This document shows, piece by piece, positions 9,993 through 18,105 of a stretch of 64,000 nt of DNA. Both the position numbers and the translations under genes were made by a program. The notes beneath the pieces were generated by a model. The model saw only the letters and a list, made by a program, of their open reading frames with translations. It had not been told where the DNA came from and made no database searches. The DNA is taken from contig NZ_BMHY01000010.1 in NCBI RefSeq assembly GCF_014641555.1, positions 62,001-126,000 of the forward strand, given 5' to 3'. The stretch's first letter is position 1. The number at the start of each line of letters is the position of its first letter. This DNA comes from Paenibacillus radicis (ex Gao et al. 2016). Lineage in GTDB: Bacteria; Bacillota; Bacilli; Paenibacillales; Paenibacillaceae.

Positions 9993-10457
9993 ATGTCTAA
10001 AATCGATCAACGCCTGGCTGAGCTGGGTATCGTTTTGCCTGAAGTAACCGCCCCTAAATTTTCTTACATCCCGGTGAACCAGACGGGTAATCTAATTTAT
10101 ACATCCGGCTTCGACTGCCGTATTGACGGCGTACTTATGTATGAAGGCAAAGTTGGCTCTGACCTGACAATTGAGCAAGGACAAGAAGCTGCCCGTCAAG
10201 TTGTCATTAACCTGCTTGCGGCAATGAAAGCCCATTTGGGTGATCTCGACCGTGTCGTTAAAATTGTCAAAATTCTCGCCTTCGTCAACAGCGCTCCCGG
10301 CTTTGGCGATCAGCCTTACGTGATCAACGGCGCTTCTGATCTGCTCATTTCCGTATTTGGCGAAAATGGCCGCCATGCGCGTTCCGCCATTGGCACAAGT
10401 GATCTGCCGTTCCATACGCCAGTGGAAATTGAACTGATTGCAGAAATCCGCGACTAG
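9993..10457 (+). CDS. RidA-family (YjgF/chorismate-mutase-like) enamine/imine deaminase
   Basis: 154 aa, the length of the longer RidA subfamily. The conserved Arg expected to bind the imino-acid carboxylate is in GRHARSAIGT, followed by FHTPVEIELIAEI at the trimer interface. Strong RBS (AAGGAGG, 9 nt before ATG). RidA proteins hydrolyse reactive 2-aminoacrylate-type enamines, which a PLP-dependent D-serine/threonine dehydratase would release; its position as last gene of this operon fits that job (inference). A large bidirectional terminator follows. Confidence 0.9.
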   Translation: MSKIDQRLAELGIVLPEVTAPKFSYIPVNQTGNLIYTSGFDCRIDGVLMYEGKVGSDLTIEQGQEAARQVVINLLAAMKAHLGDLDRVVKIVKILAFVNSAPGFGDQPYVINGASDLLISVFGENGRHARSAIGTSDLPFHTPVEIELIAEIRD

Positions 10458-10471
10458 GAAAAAACAAATAA

Positions 10472-10549
10472 AAGGCTGAAGTTTCAACGGAGTGCAGGAC
10501 GCGTTCGAATTACTCGAAATGTCCATTCACTCGCTGAAGCTTCAGCCTT
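10472..10549. terminator. Long structured bidirectional terminator
   Basis: AAGGCTGAAG (10472-10481) pairs perfectly with CTTCAGCCTT (10540-10549). Three further nested helices lie inside: GAGTG/CACTC, GGAC/GTCC and TTCGA/TCGAA. T-rich stretches flank both sides (strong on the minus strand), so it should end both the D-amino-acid operon and the convergent secreted-protein gene. It is larger than an ordinary terminator. Confidence 0.75.
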
Positions 10550-10563
10550 ATTTCATTGTTGGA

Positions 10564-11070
10564 TTAGCTTTCTTTCACTTTCGTCTTTTGACTCGGAACT
10601 GTTTGTTTCTTCTCCTCAGCGCGGCGCTGCTTACGCAGCTCATCGAGCAATTGATCCGCCGATTTGCCTTCCGTGCTGATGCCATGTTCAGTGGCAACGC
10701 GCTTCAAATGCTCCAGCCGCTTCGCTTGATGCTCCGCTTTGAAAGCTTCCCATTTGTCCTTGTCCTTCACCTTCGCTGCTTTCAGCTCGTTCTTCAGTTG
10801 ATCCGCCGTCTTGCCTTCTGTGCTAATGCCGAAATATTTCGCCATATAGCGCAGTTTTGCAAGACGATGTTCTTCTATTTGAGCCGCCGACGGGGGATTG
10901 CCATGATGATGCTCATGGTCTGACTTCCAGCCTTCATGGGAGCTGGAATGGGATTGTGCGTCAGCACCCTTCTCTGCCGATTGCTGATCTTCCGGCTGTG
11001 CCGCATACGCCGGAGCGGCTGCTACGAACAGCGCTATGGTTAGCAGCGCGACAAACGATTTTGTTCTCAT
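10564..11070 (-). CDS. Secreted protein with two SAP-like helical repeats, unknown function
   Basis: 168 aa. A signal peptide ends in AAPAYA-AQP (cleavage near residue 23). A Ser/His-rich, acidic linker follows, then two copies of a roughly 33-residue helical repeat: one with YFGISTEGKTADQLKNEL and one with EHGISTEGKSADQLLDEL. The helix-turn-helix pattern with DQL resembles SAP or SHOCT-type mini-domains found repeatedly in Bacillales secreted proteins. The C-terminus is Lys-rich. No enzyme motif is seen. Convergent with the RidA gene across the large terminator. Confidence 0.75.
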   Translation of the reverse strand: MRTKSFVALLTIALFVAAAPAYAAQPEDQQSAEKGADAQSHSSSHEGWKSDHEHHHGNPPSAAQIEEHRLAKLRYMAKYFGISTEGKTADQLKNELKAAKVKDKDKWEAFKAEHQAKRLEHLKRVATEHGISTEGKSADQLLDELRKQRRAEEKKQTVPSQKTKVKES

Positions 11071-11178
11071 CCTGTTGCCACAACCCTTCTATTCTTTTCA
11101 TGATGCGTTGCGGGAGCATGCGTGGCTCCTCTTGGATTATTTTTCCCAACGTTCATGACGAATAGACGTGAAGAGCTT

Positions 11179-12276
11179 TTAATCGTTTCGCTCTAGCTGT
11201 ATCAATTGCTCCAGCAGGCTCTCCTTCGAGAAATGCTCGCCGATGAATACCGCGACATCATTCACATCCCCTTGCGGAGTAATGCGCATGAAGTCCGTCT
11301 CCTTGTACGCATATTGGAATAGAAAACGGCTAGCCGTATCAGAAAAGGTCACAATGCCTTTTGCCCGATAAATATTGTCCGGCAGCCCCTTCAGCAGCGC
11401 CTCAAACGCTTCGCTGTCGATTGGCCCGTTCAAATAATGCGTCAATACCATCACATGATCATGCGTGTGGTGATGGTGTTGATGATTGTGGTGCTCATGG
11501 TGATGATCATGATCATGTTCATGCTCGTGTTCAGCCTTATCAGATGATGCTTCAGCACTCGCATGATCTCGATTCGGCTTGCAGCCACACGGCTCACCGA
11601 ATTCTCCCAGGTGGCCGCCTGCTGTGGCGGCTGCGAATGCTGACGATACTGCGCTTTGTTTGGATGAAGCCAGCCACTCCCAATCATCAACGAAGCAGCG
11701 AATCGTCGCCATAATCGGTGCATGCTCATTCAGCTCCCGCAGCAGCTGCTGCGCCTCGACAAGCTCCTCTGGCTCCAGCTTATCCGCTTTGTTCAGCAGC
11801 AATCTGGTCGCGCAGCGGATCTGCTCTTGCATGAGCTTGTAGGTTCTCCCCTTGCCGCTCCTTCTGCGCTGCAGAAGCTCCGGACCGTCAACGACGGTTA
11901 TGACGGATTGCAGCTCGATCCGGCAATACATCGCGGCTTCTGTCACACCATCCAGTATTTCAATGGGATTCGCTGCGCCAGTCGATTCAATGACGATCAG
12001 ATCGGGCTGATGCTCGTCCACCAGTGCTTTGATCTCCATACTCAGGTCGCCGCGAATCGTGCAGCAGATGCAGCCGCTTAACATTTCCGACATCGGCACT
12101 TCGCCATCTACCATTTGTCCGTCCAGATTAATATCGCCCAGCTCATTCATAATGACAGCGGGTTTAAGCCCTTGTCCCTTATAATAGTCGAGCAGATTGG
12201 TCAACAGCGTTGTCTTCCCGCTTCCAAGAAAACCGGAGAGGAGATGTACCGGAATTAAAGCTTTATTTTCAGCCAT
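11179..12276 (-). CDS. CobW/YciC-family GTPase, probable zinc metallochaperone
   Basis: 365 aa. The G3E GTPase domain has Walker A GFLGSGKTT (15-23), the metal-binding CxCC motif in LSGCICCTIRGDL near residue 68, ESTGAANP and LLNKADKL (guanine specificity). A very His-rich insertion (about 245-285, alternating H/D/E) precedes the CobW C-terminal domain. This fits the COG0523 zinc chaperones induced in zinc starvation (YciC/ZagA). The presence of a Zur-like operator over its promoter supports zinc rather than cobalt. Monocistronic. Confidence 0.9.
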   Translation of the reverse strand: MAENKALIPVHLLSGFLGSGKTTLLTNLLDYYKGQGLKPAVIMNELGDINLDGQMVDGEVPMSEMLSGCICCTIRGDLSMEIKALVDEHQPDLIVIESTGAANPIEILDGVTEAAMYCRIELQSVITVVDGPELLQRRRSGKGRTYKLMQEQIRCATRLLLNKADKLEPEELVEAQQLLRELNEHAPIMATIRCFVDDWEWLASSKQSAVSSAFAAATAGGHLGEFGEPCGCKPNRDHASAEASSDKAEHEHEHDHDHHHEHHNHQHHHHTHDHVMVLTHYLNGPIDSEAFEALLKGLPDNIYRAKGIVTFSDTASRFLFQYAYKETDFMRITPQGDVNDVAVFIGEHFSKESLLEQLIQLERND

Positions 12277-12323
12277 CGCTTATATACCTTCTTTACTTAT
12301 GTAATCGCGTTTTCGCTAACCTT

Positions 12324-12353
12324 ATTATATCGTAACTGTTACGACTGGGACAA
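12324..12353 (-). promoter_or_regulatory. Zur box over sigma-A promoter of the GTPase gene
   Basis: TCGTAACTGTTACGA at 12330-12344 is a near-perfect 7-1-7 palindrome close to the Bacillus Zur consensus. It lies exactly between a perfect -10 TATAAT (12329-12324, minus strand) and a TTGTCC -35 (12353-12348, 18-nt spacer), so bound Zur would block RNA polymerase. The start codon is 48 nt downstream. Confidence 0.75.
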
Positions 12354-12365
12354 CGGGGGATCACG

Positions 12366-12532
<167 letters not shown>

Positions 12533-12533
12533 C

Positions 12534-12563
12534 AAACCCCCAAGACTGCGGGTCTTAGGGGTT
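12534..12563 (-). terminator. Terminator of the YjcZ-type gene
   Basis: AACCCC-C-AAGAC / GTCTT-A-GGGGTT hairpin with a 5-nt loop, 64 bp after the stop codon of the YjcZ-type gene. The T-tail is weak. Confidence 0.5.
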
Positions 12564-12626
12564 CGTCGTCATCTATAATTAGATTTTGGCGGCCACGCCA
12601 TTACTCTTTCGCTAATCAGCTTTAGA

Positions 12627-12755
12627 CTAGCACCAGAAGGAACGGCTGATAATGACCAGAAGAATAAAGAGGACCAGAATGACTCCAACGCTTGTAAAAG
12701 CGCCGCCAACCGATCCGCCGCAGCCAACGCCGGCGTTACCTACTCCATAGCTCAT
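12627..12755 (-). CDS. YjcZ-family sporulation micropeptide
   Basis: 42 aa: a Gly-rich N-terminus beginning MSYGVGNAG, then one hydrophobic helix (VGVILVLFILLVII) and a short SRSFWC end. This is the layout of the YjcZ/YpbJ-type small sporulation proteins that occur in many copies in Bacillales. AAAGGAG lies 8 nt before the ATG, which decides this start over the longer open frame reaching 12908. A sigma-E/K-like promoter lies upstream. Confidence 0.85.
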   Translation of the reverse strand: MSYGVGNAGVGCGGSVGGAFTSVGVILVLFILLVIISRSFWC

Positions 12756-12873
12756 TTGTTCATCTCCTTTAAATAGAAAGATAAGGAAGGAAAAGCTTGC
12801 ACCTCGGTTTTCTGCCGCCGCGAACTGCGTTGCTGTGGCGTTTGTACGGCAGCATCTTGCTTGGGTACATTTG

Positions 12874-12902
12874 TATCCTATGTAGAAAAACCTAATGCGT
12901 AT
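12874..12902 (-). promoter_or_regulatory. Putative sigma-E/sigma-K-type promoter for the YjcZ-family gene
   Basis: On the minus strand, CATAGGATA matches the mother-cell -10 pattern CATAnnnTA. An ATA is found 17 nt upstream, as in sigma-E -35 elements. It would give a leader of about 110 nt before the micropeptide, consistent with a sporulation gene. Matches are short, so this is only a prediction. Confidence 0.4.
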
Positions 12903-13012
12903 AGGCATTGAGCAAATATGTGCGTTTGCTTATTTTTGCATGGAAGATGCACGTTTGCGGGTTTCCCTGCTGATACTCTGCTGTTGGATCTGTTGAATGT
13001 CAGGCGCACAGA

Positions 13013-13200
13013 TCAAAATGTAAAAGTGCATTTGGATTGGCCAAAAATGGCCCATTTTCCGCTTTAAAATGCAAAAGTACATTTGAAATAGCCTAAATCG
13101 CTTGAAATCGGCCGATAGGGTTGATTCAAAATGTATATTTACATTTTGACGGGTATCTAGGGTGCCAAGGAGCTAAATCAAAATGTACTTTTGCATTTTG
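13013..13200. repeat. Repeat locus A: four copies of a 24-bp imperfect palindrome
   Basis: Copies at 13013-13034, 13066-13086, 13126-13149 and 13178-13200 share TCAAAATGYAAAAGTRCATTTTGA. The first two read forward, the third is almost a perfect palindrome and the fourth is reversed, so the locus can fold on itself. The spacer after copy two (TGAAATAGCCTAAATCG and on) resembles that of locus B. No gene lies in 12756-13340 apart from this and the promoter above. Confidence 0.85.
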
Positions 13201-13340
13201 TTAAACATTTTCATACCGGAATCTTTTTTGGATGCACGTGAGCTTTTCCAAAATCGAACATTTTTTTTTGGAACCTATGAACTATTTTCAAAGTAATAAG
13301 GATAGTTATTGGAAAATACATCATAAGGGGGAAACAAAAA

Positions 13341-13859
13341 ATGAAAAAAATTGTGATTTCGGCATTGATGCTAAGCTTGCTATTGGCGGGTTGCGGCAAC
13401 GGGGACAAGAAAGAGGCTGCAGCTAACGATTCAACTCCAGCTAACGTAACGACGCCTGCAGTGGATACAAATGATAAAGACAAGGCTGCGAATGAAGAAG
13501 TGAAAGTCAAAAAGAAATCGAAGGAGAGCGCTATTGCGCTTGAGTTTTTGAAAGTCTATTACAATGGAACAGAAGATGAGAAAAATAAAGCAGTGAAGGA
13601 ATACGTTCAAGAAGATATGCAGTTGCTGTTTAATATGGGCGGCATGGAAAACGAAACCGAGTTTCTGAAACCTAAAGTCGTTAGCACGATAGAGGTTGAA
13701 GGAGAAGAGGGAAATCATTCAGCCACGCTTATCCAAAGCGATAAAAAAGAGGAGCGGATTGTCATGATGCAAGGCGACAAAGTGATGGCTATATTTGCTC
13801 CTGGTGCGGATGGCGAGTCCAATGAATTTTTCGACGGTATAAGAGATCAATTCAAATAG
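13341..13859 (+). CDS. Lipoprotein of unknown function
   Basis: 172 aa. Signal peptide with lipobox LSLLLAGCGN, so it should be lipid-anchored at Cys18. A low-complexity Lys/Asp/Thr linker (20-60) precedes a compact alpha/beta domain starting SAIALEFLKVYYNGTEDEKN. This resembles NTF2-like/DUF4878-type domains of Bacillales lipoproteins, but I cannot assign it firmly. RBS AAGGGGGAAAC precedes the ATG. It is followed by a clear terminator and lies convergent to the tailocin lysis genes. Confidence 0.75.
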   Translation: MKKIVISALMLSLLLAGCGNGDKKEAAANDSTPANVTTPAVDTNDKDKAANEEVKVKKKSKESAIALEFLKVYYNGTEDEKNKAVKEYVQEDMQLLFNMGGMENETEFLKPKVVSTIEVEGEEGNHSATLIQSDKKEERIVMMQGDKVMAIFAPGADGESNEFFDGIRDQFK

Positions 13860-13866
13860 TAACTAG

Positions 13867-13896
13867 AGCCCGCCTGCCGCAAAGCAGACGGGCTTT
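13867..13896. terminator. Terminator between lipoprotein gene and tailocin lysis genes
   Basis: GCCCGCCTGC / GCAGACGGGC hairpin with loop CGCAAA and a short T-run on the plus side. It lies between two convergent genes and should work for both, ending the long tailocin transcript 4 bp after the amidase stop. Confidence 0.75.
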
Positions 13897-13899
13897 ACT

Positions 13900-14604
13900 C
13901 TAGCACTTTAACTCGACGCGCTTATTTTTGGCATCCCACTTCACTCCGGCACCAAGCGCTTCTGCTACTGTACGGACAGGCACGTAAGTAACGCCTGCTT
14001 TCGTGTCATATAAGCCGTCAATCAGCTTCTTATCATTCATATAAACTTCGATTTTTTCCATTATGTCCCCCCGTTCTTGTTCCGGTTCGCTCTTCTGAAC
14101 GAGTTGAAACAGCTTGGAGCTTACCGTTGCTTTAAAAGCTTCCCAGCCTGACCATTTGCCTCCATCGTACATCAGACGAGGACATATTTTGCCGCTCCAA
14201 TCGTAATGCCGGCGCAGACGGTCAGCACCCCATCCTCGCTCCTTCAACATTGAAGCAACCAGCGACGCTGCGTTATCAAGTGTTTTTGCATAGTTTCCAC
14301 TCTCGCAAATCTCAATACCGATAGACGTCCGGTTGCCGGACTTGGCGCCGCCGCCGTCTCCGCTATGCCAAGCGTTTTCTGTTAGCGGCAAGCATTCGAT
14401 CGCTTCCCGCTCGTCGATGACGATATGGTAGGAAGCCGTACGGTTATTAGACGGATTCGTCAGCCAATTGCACTCATTCCGAGCGGTGCTGGATGGGTTG
14501 CCAGTGTTGTGAATGGTAATAGTTACGGGGAGCATAGGGAGTGCAGGACGGCGGTTGCAAGGCGTGTTGGGAGGGATATGGTCAATGAGATAATTACAAG
14601 ACAT
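13900..14604 (-). CDS. N-acetylmuramoyl-L-alanine amidase (tailocin endolysin)
   Basis: 234 aa. The N-terminal Amidase_2 (PF01510) domain has the zinc/active-site features ITIHNTGNPSSTA (His near 32), ENAWHSGDGG, TSIGIEICESGN and LRRHYDWSGKICPR, as in XlyA/CwlA-type phage lysins. The C-terminal about 55 residues form a copper-amine-oxidase-like 'stalk' domain (KAGVTYVPVRTVAEALGAGV) rather than the SH3 or LysM domains more common in lysins. Overlaps the holin gene by 11 bp. It should cut the cell wall so that tail particles are released. Confidence 0.92.
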   Translation of the reverse strand: MSCNYLIDHIPPNTPCNRRPALPMLPVTITIHNTGNPSSTARNECNWLTNPSNNRTASYHIVIDEREAIECLPLTENAWHSGDGGGAKSGNRTSIGIEICESGNYAKTLDNAASLVASMLKERGWGADRLRRHYDWSGKICPRLMYDGGKWSGWEAFKATVSSKLFQLVQKSEPEQERGDIMEKIEVYMNDKKLIDGLYDTKAGVTYVPVRTVAEALGAGVKWDAKNKRVELKC

Positions 14605-15007
14605 CCTTGTTGTTCCCCTTTCCTTTCAGCACTTCAATAATATATTTCAGTTTTTCGGGAAGAGGCACGCCGGCGCGTCCCAGATTCTCAGTGAAAGAAA
14701 TTAATTCATTAGCGATATAAAAATAAACGGTGGCCATCATCGTCATATTTTCCGTTTCAAGAAGAACATCGATGCGATGAGCCAGTAACACAACTAAAAG
14801 CATAAGGCCTTTTTTTGCGAGACCGACCGCGCCAACAGCGCTGTTTAGACCGCGGCCTTCTTTTATAGAAGCATAAAGCCCTGTAATAATATCGACGGAG
14901 ATCGCGATCAGCAAAAACGTAAGCGATTCATGCCAACTGCCGTAAGCAAACGACAAAAAAGCGCCAGCAATGCCGGCGCCTCCATTTAAAATACTTTGAC
15001 CATTCAT
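14594..15007 (-). CDS. Phage holin, toxin-secretion/lysis family (Phage_holin_4)
   Basis: 137 aa with about three hydrophobic segments: near 10-45 (LLIAISVDIITGLYASIKEG), 60-80 (KGLMLLVVLLAHRIDVLL) and 90-110 (VYFYIANELISFTENLG). The DIITGL and NELISFTEN signatures are typical of this holin family, which also includes TcdE-like proteins. It makes the membrane pore that lets the amidase reach the wall. Located between the CD1375-like peptide and the amidase. Confidence 0.92.
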   Translation of the reverse strand: MNGQSILNGGAGIAGAFLSFAYGSWHESLTFLLIAISVDIITGLYASIKEGRGLNSAVGAVGLAKKGLMLLVVLLAHRIDVLLETENMTMMATVYFYIANELISFTENLGRAGVPLPEKLKYIIEVLKGKGNNKDVL

Positions 15008-15010
15008 AGT

Positions 15011-15124
15011 TTACTCACTCTCCTCAGTTATGAGAATAGCCTCCACCTCGTCACGTTTGCTTGCAGGCACTTCTTCAATTGACTTTAGCCCTCTTTTAAT
15101 CAAATTTGCATAAATTACTGCCAT
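15011..15124 (-). CDS. CD1375/XkdX-type small phage protein
   Basis: 37 aa starting MAVIYANLIKRGLKSIEEVP. Small proteins of this type occur just before the holin in many Firmicute prophages and tail clusters (XkdX position in PBSX; CD1375 in Clostridioides). The ATG is preceded by AAGGAGGTG. Stop lies 3 bp before the holin start. Function unknown. Confidence 0.8.
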   Translation of the reverse strand: MAVIYANLIKRGLKSIEEVPASKRDEVEAILITEESE

Positions 15125-15137
15125 TGGTTGCACCTCC

Positions 15138-15569
15138 TTACATTCGGGATTCAAGCGCTTCTAAACGGGAATTCAGTACTTCAATTGCCTCCAACTGTGC
15201 CGATAGTGTCGTTTGCTGCTCAACAGTTACCTCATAAGCTTCTGTCAGGGCAAGCATCATTTCAATATTTTCTTCTTCCAATCTAACAACTTTTTGTTCT
15301 ATAGTTTCCGGAACAGGCGGTTGTTGCGCCAACTCGTCTTTAATTTCTGCTTCTGTTTTCTCACGGAACAATCCCCCGTCTAGTTTGTACAGGTTAGCGT
15401 TAACGCTGTACAACTGCCATTCTTCAAAAGAAATGGCTAATGCAGTAATCGGTATGTTTTCACCATGGATTTCGTTAAAATAAAAACCTATAATATTTCC
15501 ATCTTCATTTACATCGGCAAAATATTTAGCGGTAATGCTTCTAGACTCTATTCCTGTTTTTGCTTCCAT
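15138..15569 (-). CDS. Tail-fibre-associated protein, XkdW-like position, unknown
   Basis: 143 aa. N-terminal part (SRSITAKYFADVNEDGNIIGFYFNE and on) looks like the short beta domain of fibre-assembly or XkdW-type proteins. The C-terminal half is a coiled coil rich in Glu/Leu (VVRLEEENIEMMLALTEAYE). I chose the ATG at 15569, with GGAGGA 9 nt upstream; the frame also has a GTG at 15578 that is too close to the same site. It lies between the fibre and the small peptide, where fibre chaperones usually are. Confidence 0.65.
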   Translation of the reverse strand: MEAKTGIESRSITAKYFADVNEDGNIIGFYFNEIHGENIPITALAISFEEWQLYSVNANLYKLDGGLFREKTEAEIKDELAQQPPVPETIEQKVVRLEEENIEMMLALTEAYEVTVEQQTTLSAQLEAIEVLNSRLEALESRM

Positions 15570-15585
15570 TCCACTCACTCCTCCT

Positions 15586-18105
15586 TTAGTAGCCCATTGT
15601 CATCCAAGAGATTTGTCTAGCTGACCCGCTTGATTGATAAACTTCTAATTGAGCGAGTGTCACACCCGGCAGGGCTACTGTGTATCCTACCCCACCCCCA
15701 CCAATAATAGTTGCTGTAACATTAACTATGTTGACTGGATATGCAATAGGGTAGGTTACTCTCGTTGAAGTATTATTAGGAACACTTACTGTCCCCCATT
15801 GAATAATTAGGCCGCTGGCAAGTTTTTGATAACCGTTTGATACTAAATTTGAGTCAGCGACTAAAGTTTCAGTAGTTATTACTTCAGACCATTTTGTCCA
15901 GTAAGCAGGGCTTCCCATCAATCGTCTTGTAAATAAACGATTGCTATCCCCTTTATATGCAATCTGCATAGTTCCTTCGTGAGGCAATAACGGAAAATTG
16001 ATGACCTCAACATAGTAAGCAACGATTTTTGAAGGAGCATTCCTTCCATCGTACACACAATATTTTCCATTTCGAATAAGAGAATTCAAGTCCGTTTTAC
16101 CCGGAAGCATTATACTATCTTCTCTATCGAATTGATTAGCTAAAAAACTGCTCAGTTTACTAAAAGTAGAATACACATTATTCGCATACAAAATAGAACC
16201 CGAAATAACTGGAACATTTACCGATATCGTGTTAATGTGGTTAACTCCAGCCTCTAGCACCAACGCTCCACCAATTTGAATATCTTCTAAAACTGGCCTA
16301 GCCAGTTGATATAAAAGATTGTATTGTTTTATTCCTGTGTTAGCCATTTCGGTCGGAAGAGTTGTTGTAAATTGTCCTAGAGCTGCTGTTCCATCTGGAT
16401 TTATTTTATTCCAGTACTTGGTTCCGGTCCCGTTATAATTCTGTCCATCTTGTTGCAGTAAACGCCAGCCGTTAAAATAAGCTTTGATCTCATCAGCAGA
16501 CGGTGTGTATAAGTCACCCCAGCCACTATCAGAATTAGGAACATGGACATAAACTTGATTATCGGACCACATATTAAACGAATCAGTTGGAAACCCCGAT
16601 GCTTGCCACGAATATTTCCCATTATTTTTAAGTAATTTACCATCACTTTTGATCATTACTGCACTCTCGTCAAATGGAGTATAAGAAGAAATAGTGTTTG
16701 TAAAATAAACTGGCTTGTTATCCTTACCTGCAACTATTTCCCCGTAAGTCCAAGGTAAAGATCCGTCCAGTGTTATCTTTTCCCATTTCTTATTTTTTTT
16801 AGGTTTACCCCCAATAAACTCTACTGTATCGCAAACACCATTTTCTACATTACCAAAGAGTTCAGTATAGGCAGTAATTGCAGTCTTTTGTTGTGACCTA
16901 AATGGTACAGCAATAGTACCTTGTACCAAGATAGGATTGCGAAAAGTATACGTTCCTGCTCCTGATGTGAAGTTACCCGCTCCAATTCTCAGTTTTCTAT
17001 AATTACCACTATTGAATGTAAAAGTACTGTTAGACCACTGCTTTATAGTCACTTTCCAATCAATCGTGTGAATACTGTATAAACCGGTTCCAGTCTCAAA
17101 TGACAAGGTATAATCGGTATTGGGGAGACATTGAAAATCATAGAAAGATACTGAATTATTCTCGGAAGCTAGCAATGTCATTTTATATGGCTCATTAATA
17201 AATGATTTCTCGTGGAGCGTCCATTCATTAAAAGAAGGAAGTAAATTACCTTGAATACCGGTTACTTTCGCATCCTTTACACCATAAACACCCGTACCTA
17301 CATGTGGGTAATTACTTGAAATCAGATCGGCTTGCATATTATCAATTGCGGCAAACTCAGCTGGAGATAATTCAAACAAACGTACATTCTTTATTGAGAT
17401 ACTATACTTAAGATATTTAGATGCTTCAGCATATGGGGTTCCGATAAGAACTTGACAAAGATAGTTATTATTAGGTACATATGTTTTGAAAAATACATTT
17501 TGCCATATTCCTAATTTTGTTTTATCAATAGGTCCACTTCCTAGTCCAGTTATTGCTATTTTCAATTCCCCTGCTCCTGGTAGGACTTCGTTAACTTTAA
17601 CCTCTGCCATAGCCATTACGTATTTTCCTGATTTTAAATTAACTAGTGAATTTGCATTTTCATAGTAAGCGTAATACTCCTTAGATGCATCAGGACAATT
17701 CACCACTATTTCTTCCGATGAATTCACTTTCGTGTAATTTATATGTGTAGATGACATACCAATAGTATGATTAAATTTACTAATGCCACCTAATAAATTA
17801 ATCATCGTTCGACCTTCTATTCTAGGAAAAGCTAAAGCAGAAACGTTACCACCCTGAATAATTTGATCTCCACTTTTAATAGATGCTACGTTGAAGGATT
17901 CGTTATTGCTTCCTAAAAAAGAATGTAACTCCTTAATAGCCCCGGCAGCATCCTTAGCAACTGTTTGAACACTGGACATATCGCCTACAACAGCATCAAG
18001 TTTATCCCAGTTATCATTTAGCATGGTTTTAATATTAAAAGTCTCATTGCCATCTGTAACCGGATTTTTTTTCAATAAATCAAGATTCTCCGTATTACTA
18101 GCCAT
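15586..18105 (-). CDS. Tailocin tail fibre / receptor-binding protein
   Basis: 839 aa. The N-terminal about 100 residues (NPVTDGNETFNIKTMLNDNW, then a coiled-coil stretch) resemble baseplate-attachment regions of PBSX-type fibres. The long middle is rich in beta strands and Asn/Thr/Tyr. Near 690-770 a pyocin-knob-like segment is visible (LNSLIRNGKYCVYDG to SPAYWTKWSEVITT). The C-terminus is a small beta domain. The gene is visibly more A+T rich than the sheath, tube and hub genes, typical of host-range exchange. It overlaps the XkdU-like gene by 8 bp. It should determine which cells the particle kills. Confidence 0.85.
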   Translation of the reverse strand: MASNTENLDLLKKNPVTDGNETFNIKTMLNDNWDKLDAVVGDMSSVQTVAKDAAGAIKELHSFLGSNNESFNVASIKSGDQIIQGGNVSALAFPRIEGRTMINLLGGISKFNHTIGMSSTHINYTKVNSSEEIVVNCPDASKEYYAYYENANSLVNLKSGKYVMAMAEVKVNEVLPGAGELKIAITGLGSGPIDKTKLGIWQNVFFKTYVPNNNYLCQVLIGTPYAEASKYLKYSISIKNVRLFELSPAEFAAIDNMQADLISSNYPHVGTGVYGVKDAKVTGIQGNLLPSFNEWTLHEKSFINEPYKMTLLASENNSVSFYDFQCLPNTDYTLSFETGTGLYSIHTIDWKVTIKQWSNSTFTFNSGNYRKLRIGAGNFTSGAGTYTFRNPILVQGTIAVPFRSQQKTAITAYTELFGNVENGVCDTVEFIGGKPKKNKKWEKITLDGSLPWTYGEIVAGKDNKPVYFTNTISSYTPFDESAVMIKSDGKLLKNNGKYSWQASGFPTDSFNMWSDNQVYVHVPNSDSGWGDLYTPSADEIKAYFNGWRLLQQDGQNYNGTGTKYWNKINPDGTAALGQFTTTLPTEMANTGIKQYNLLYQLARPVLEDIQIGGALVLEAGVNHINTISVNVPVISGSILYANNVYSTFSKLSSFLANQFDREDSIMLPGKTDLNSLIRNGKYCVYDGRNAPSKIVAYYVEVINFPLLPHEGTMQIAYKGDSNRLFTRRLMGSPAYWTKWSEVITTETLVADSNLVSNGYQKLASGLIIQWGTVSVPNNTSTRVTYPIAYPVNIVNVTATIIGGGGVGYTVALPGVTLAQLEVYQSSGSARQISWMTMGY

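Noticed and set aside
11451..11729. Open frame on the minus strand through the His-rich region
   Set aside because: Alternative frame of the His/Asp-rich insertion of the GTPase; low complexity and no start signal.
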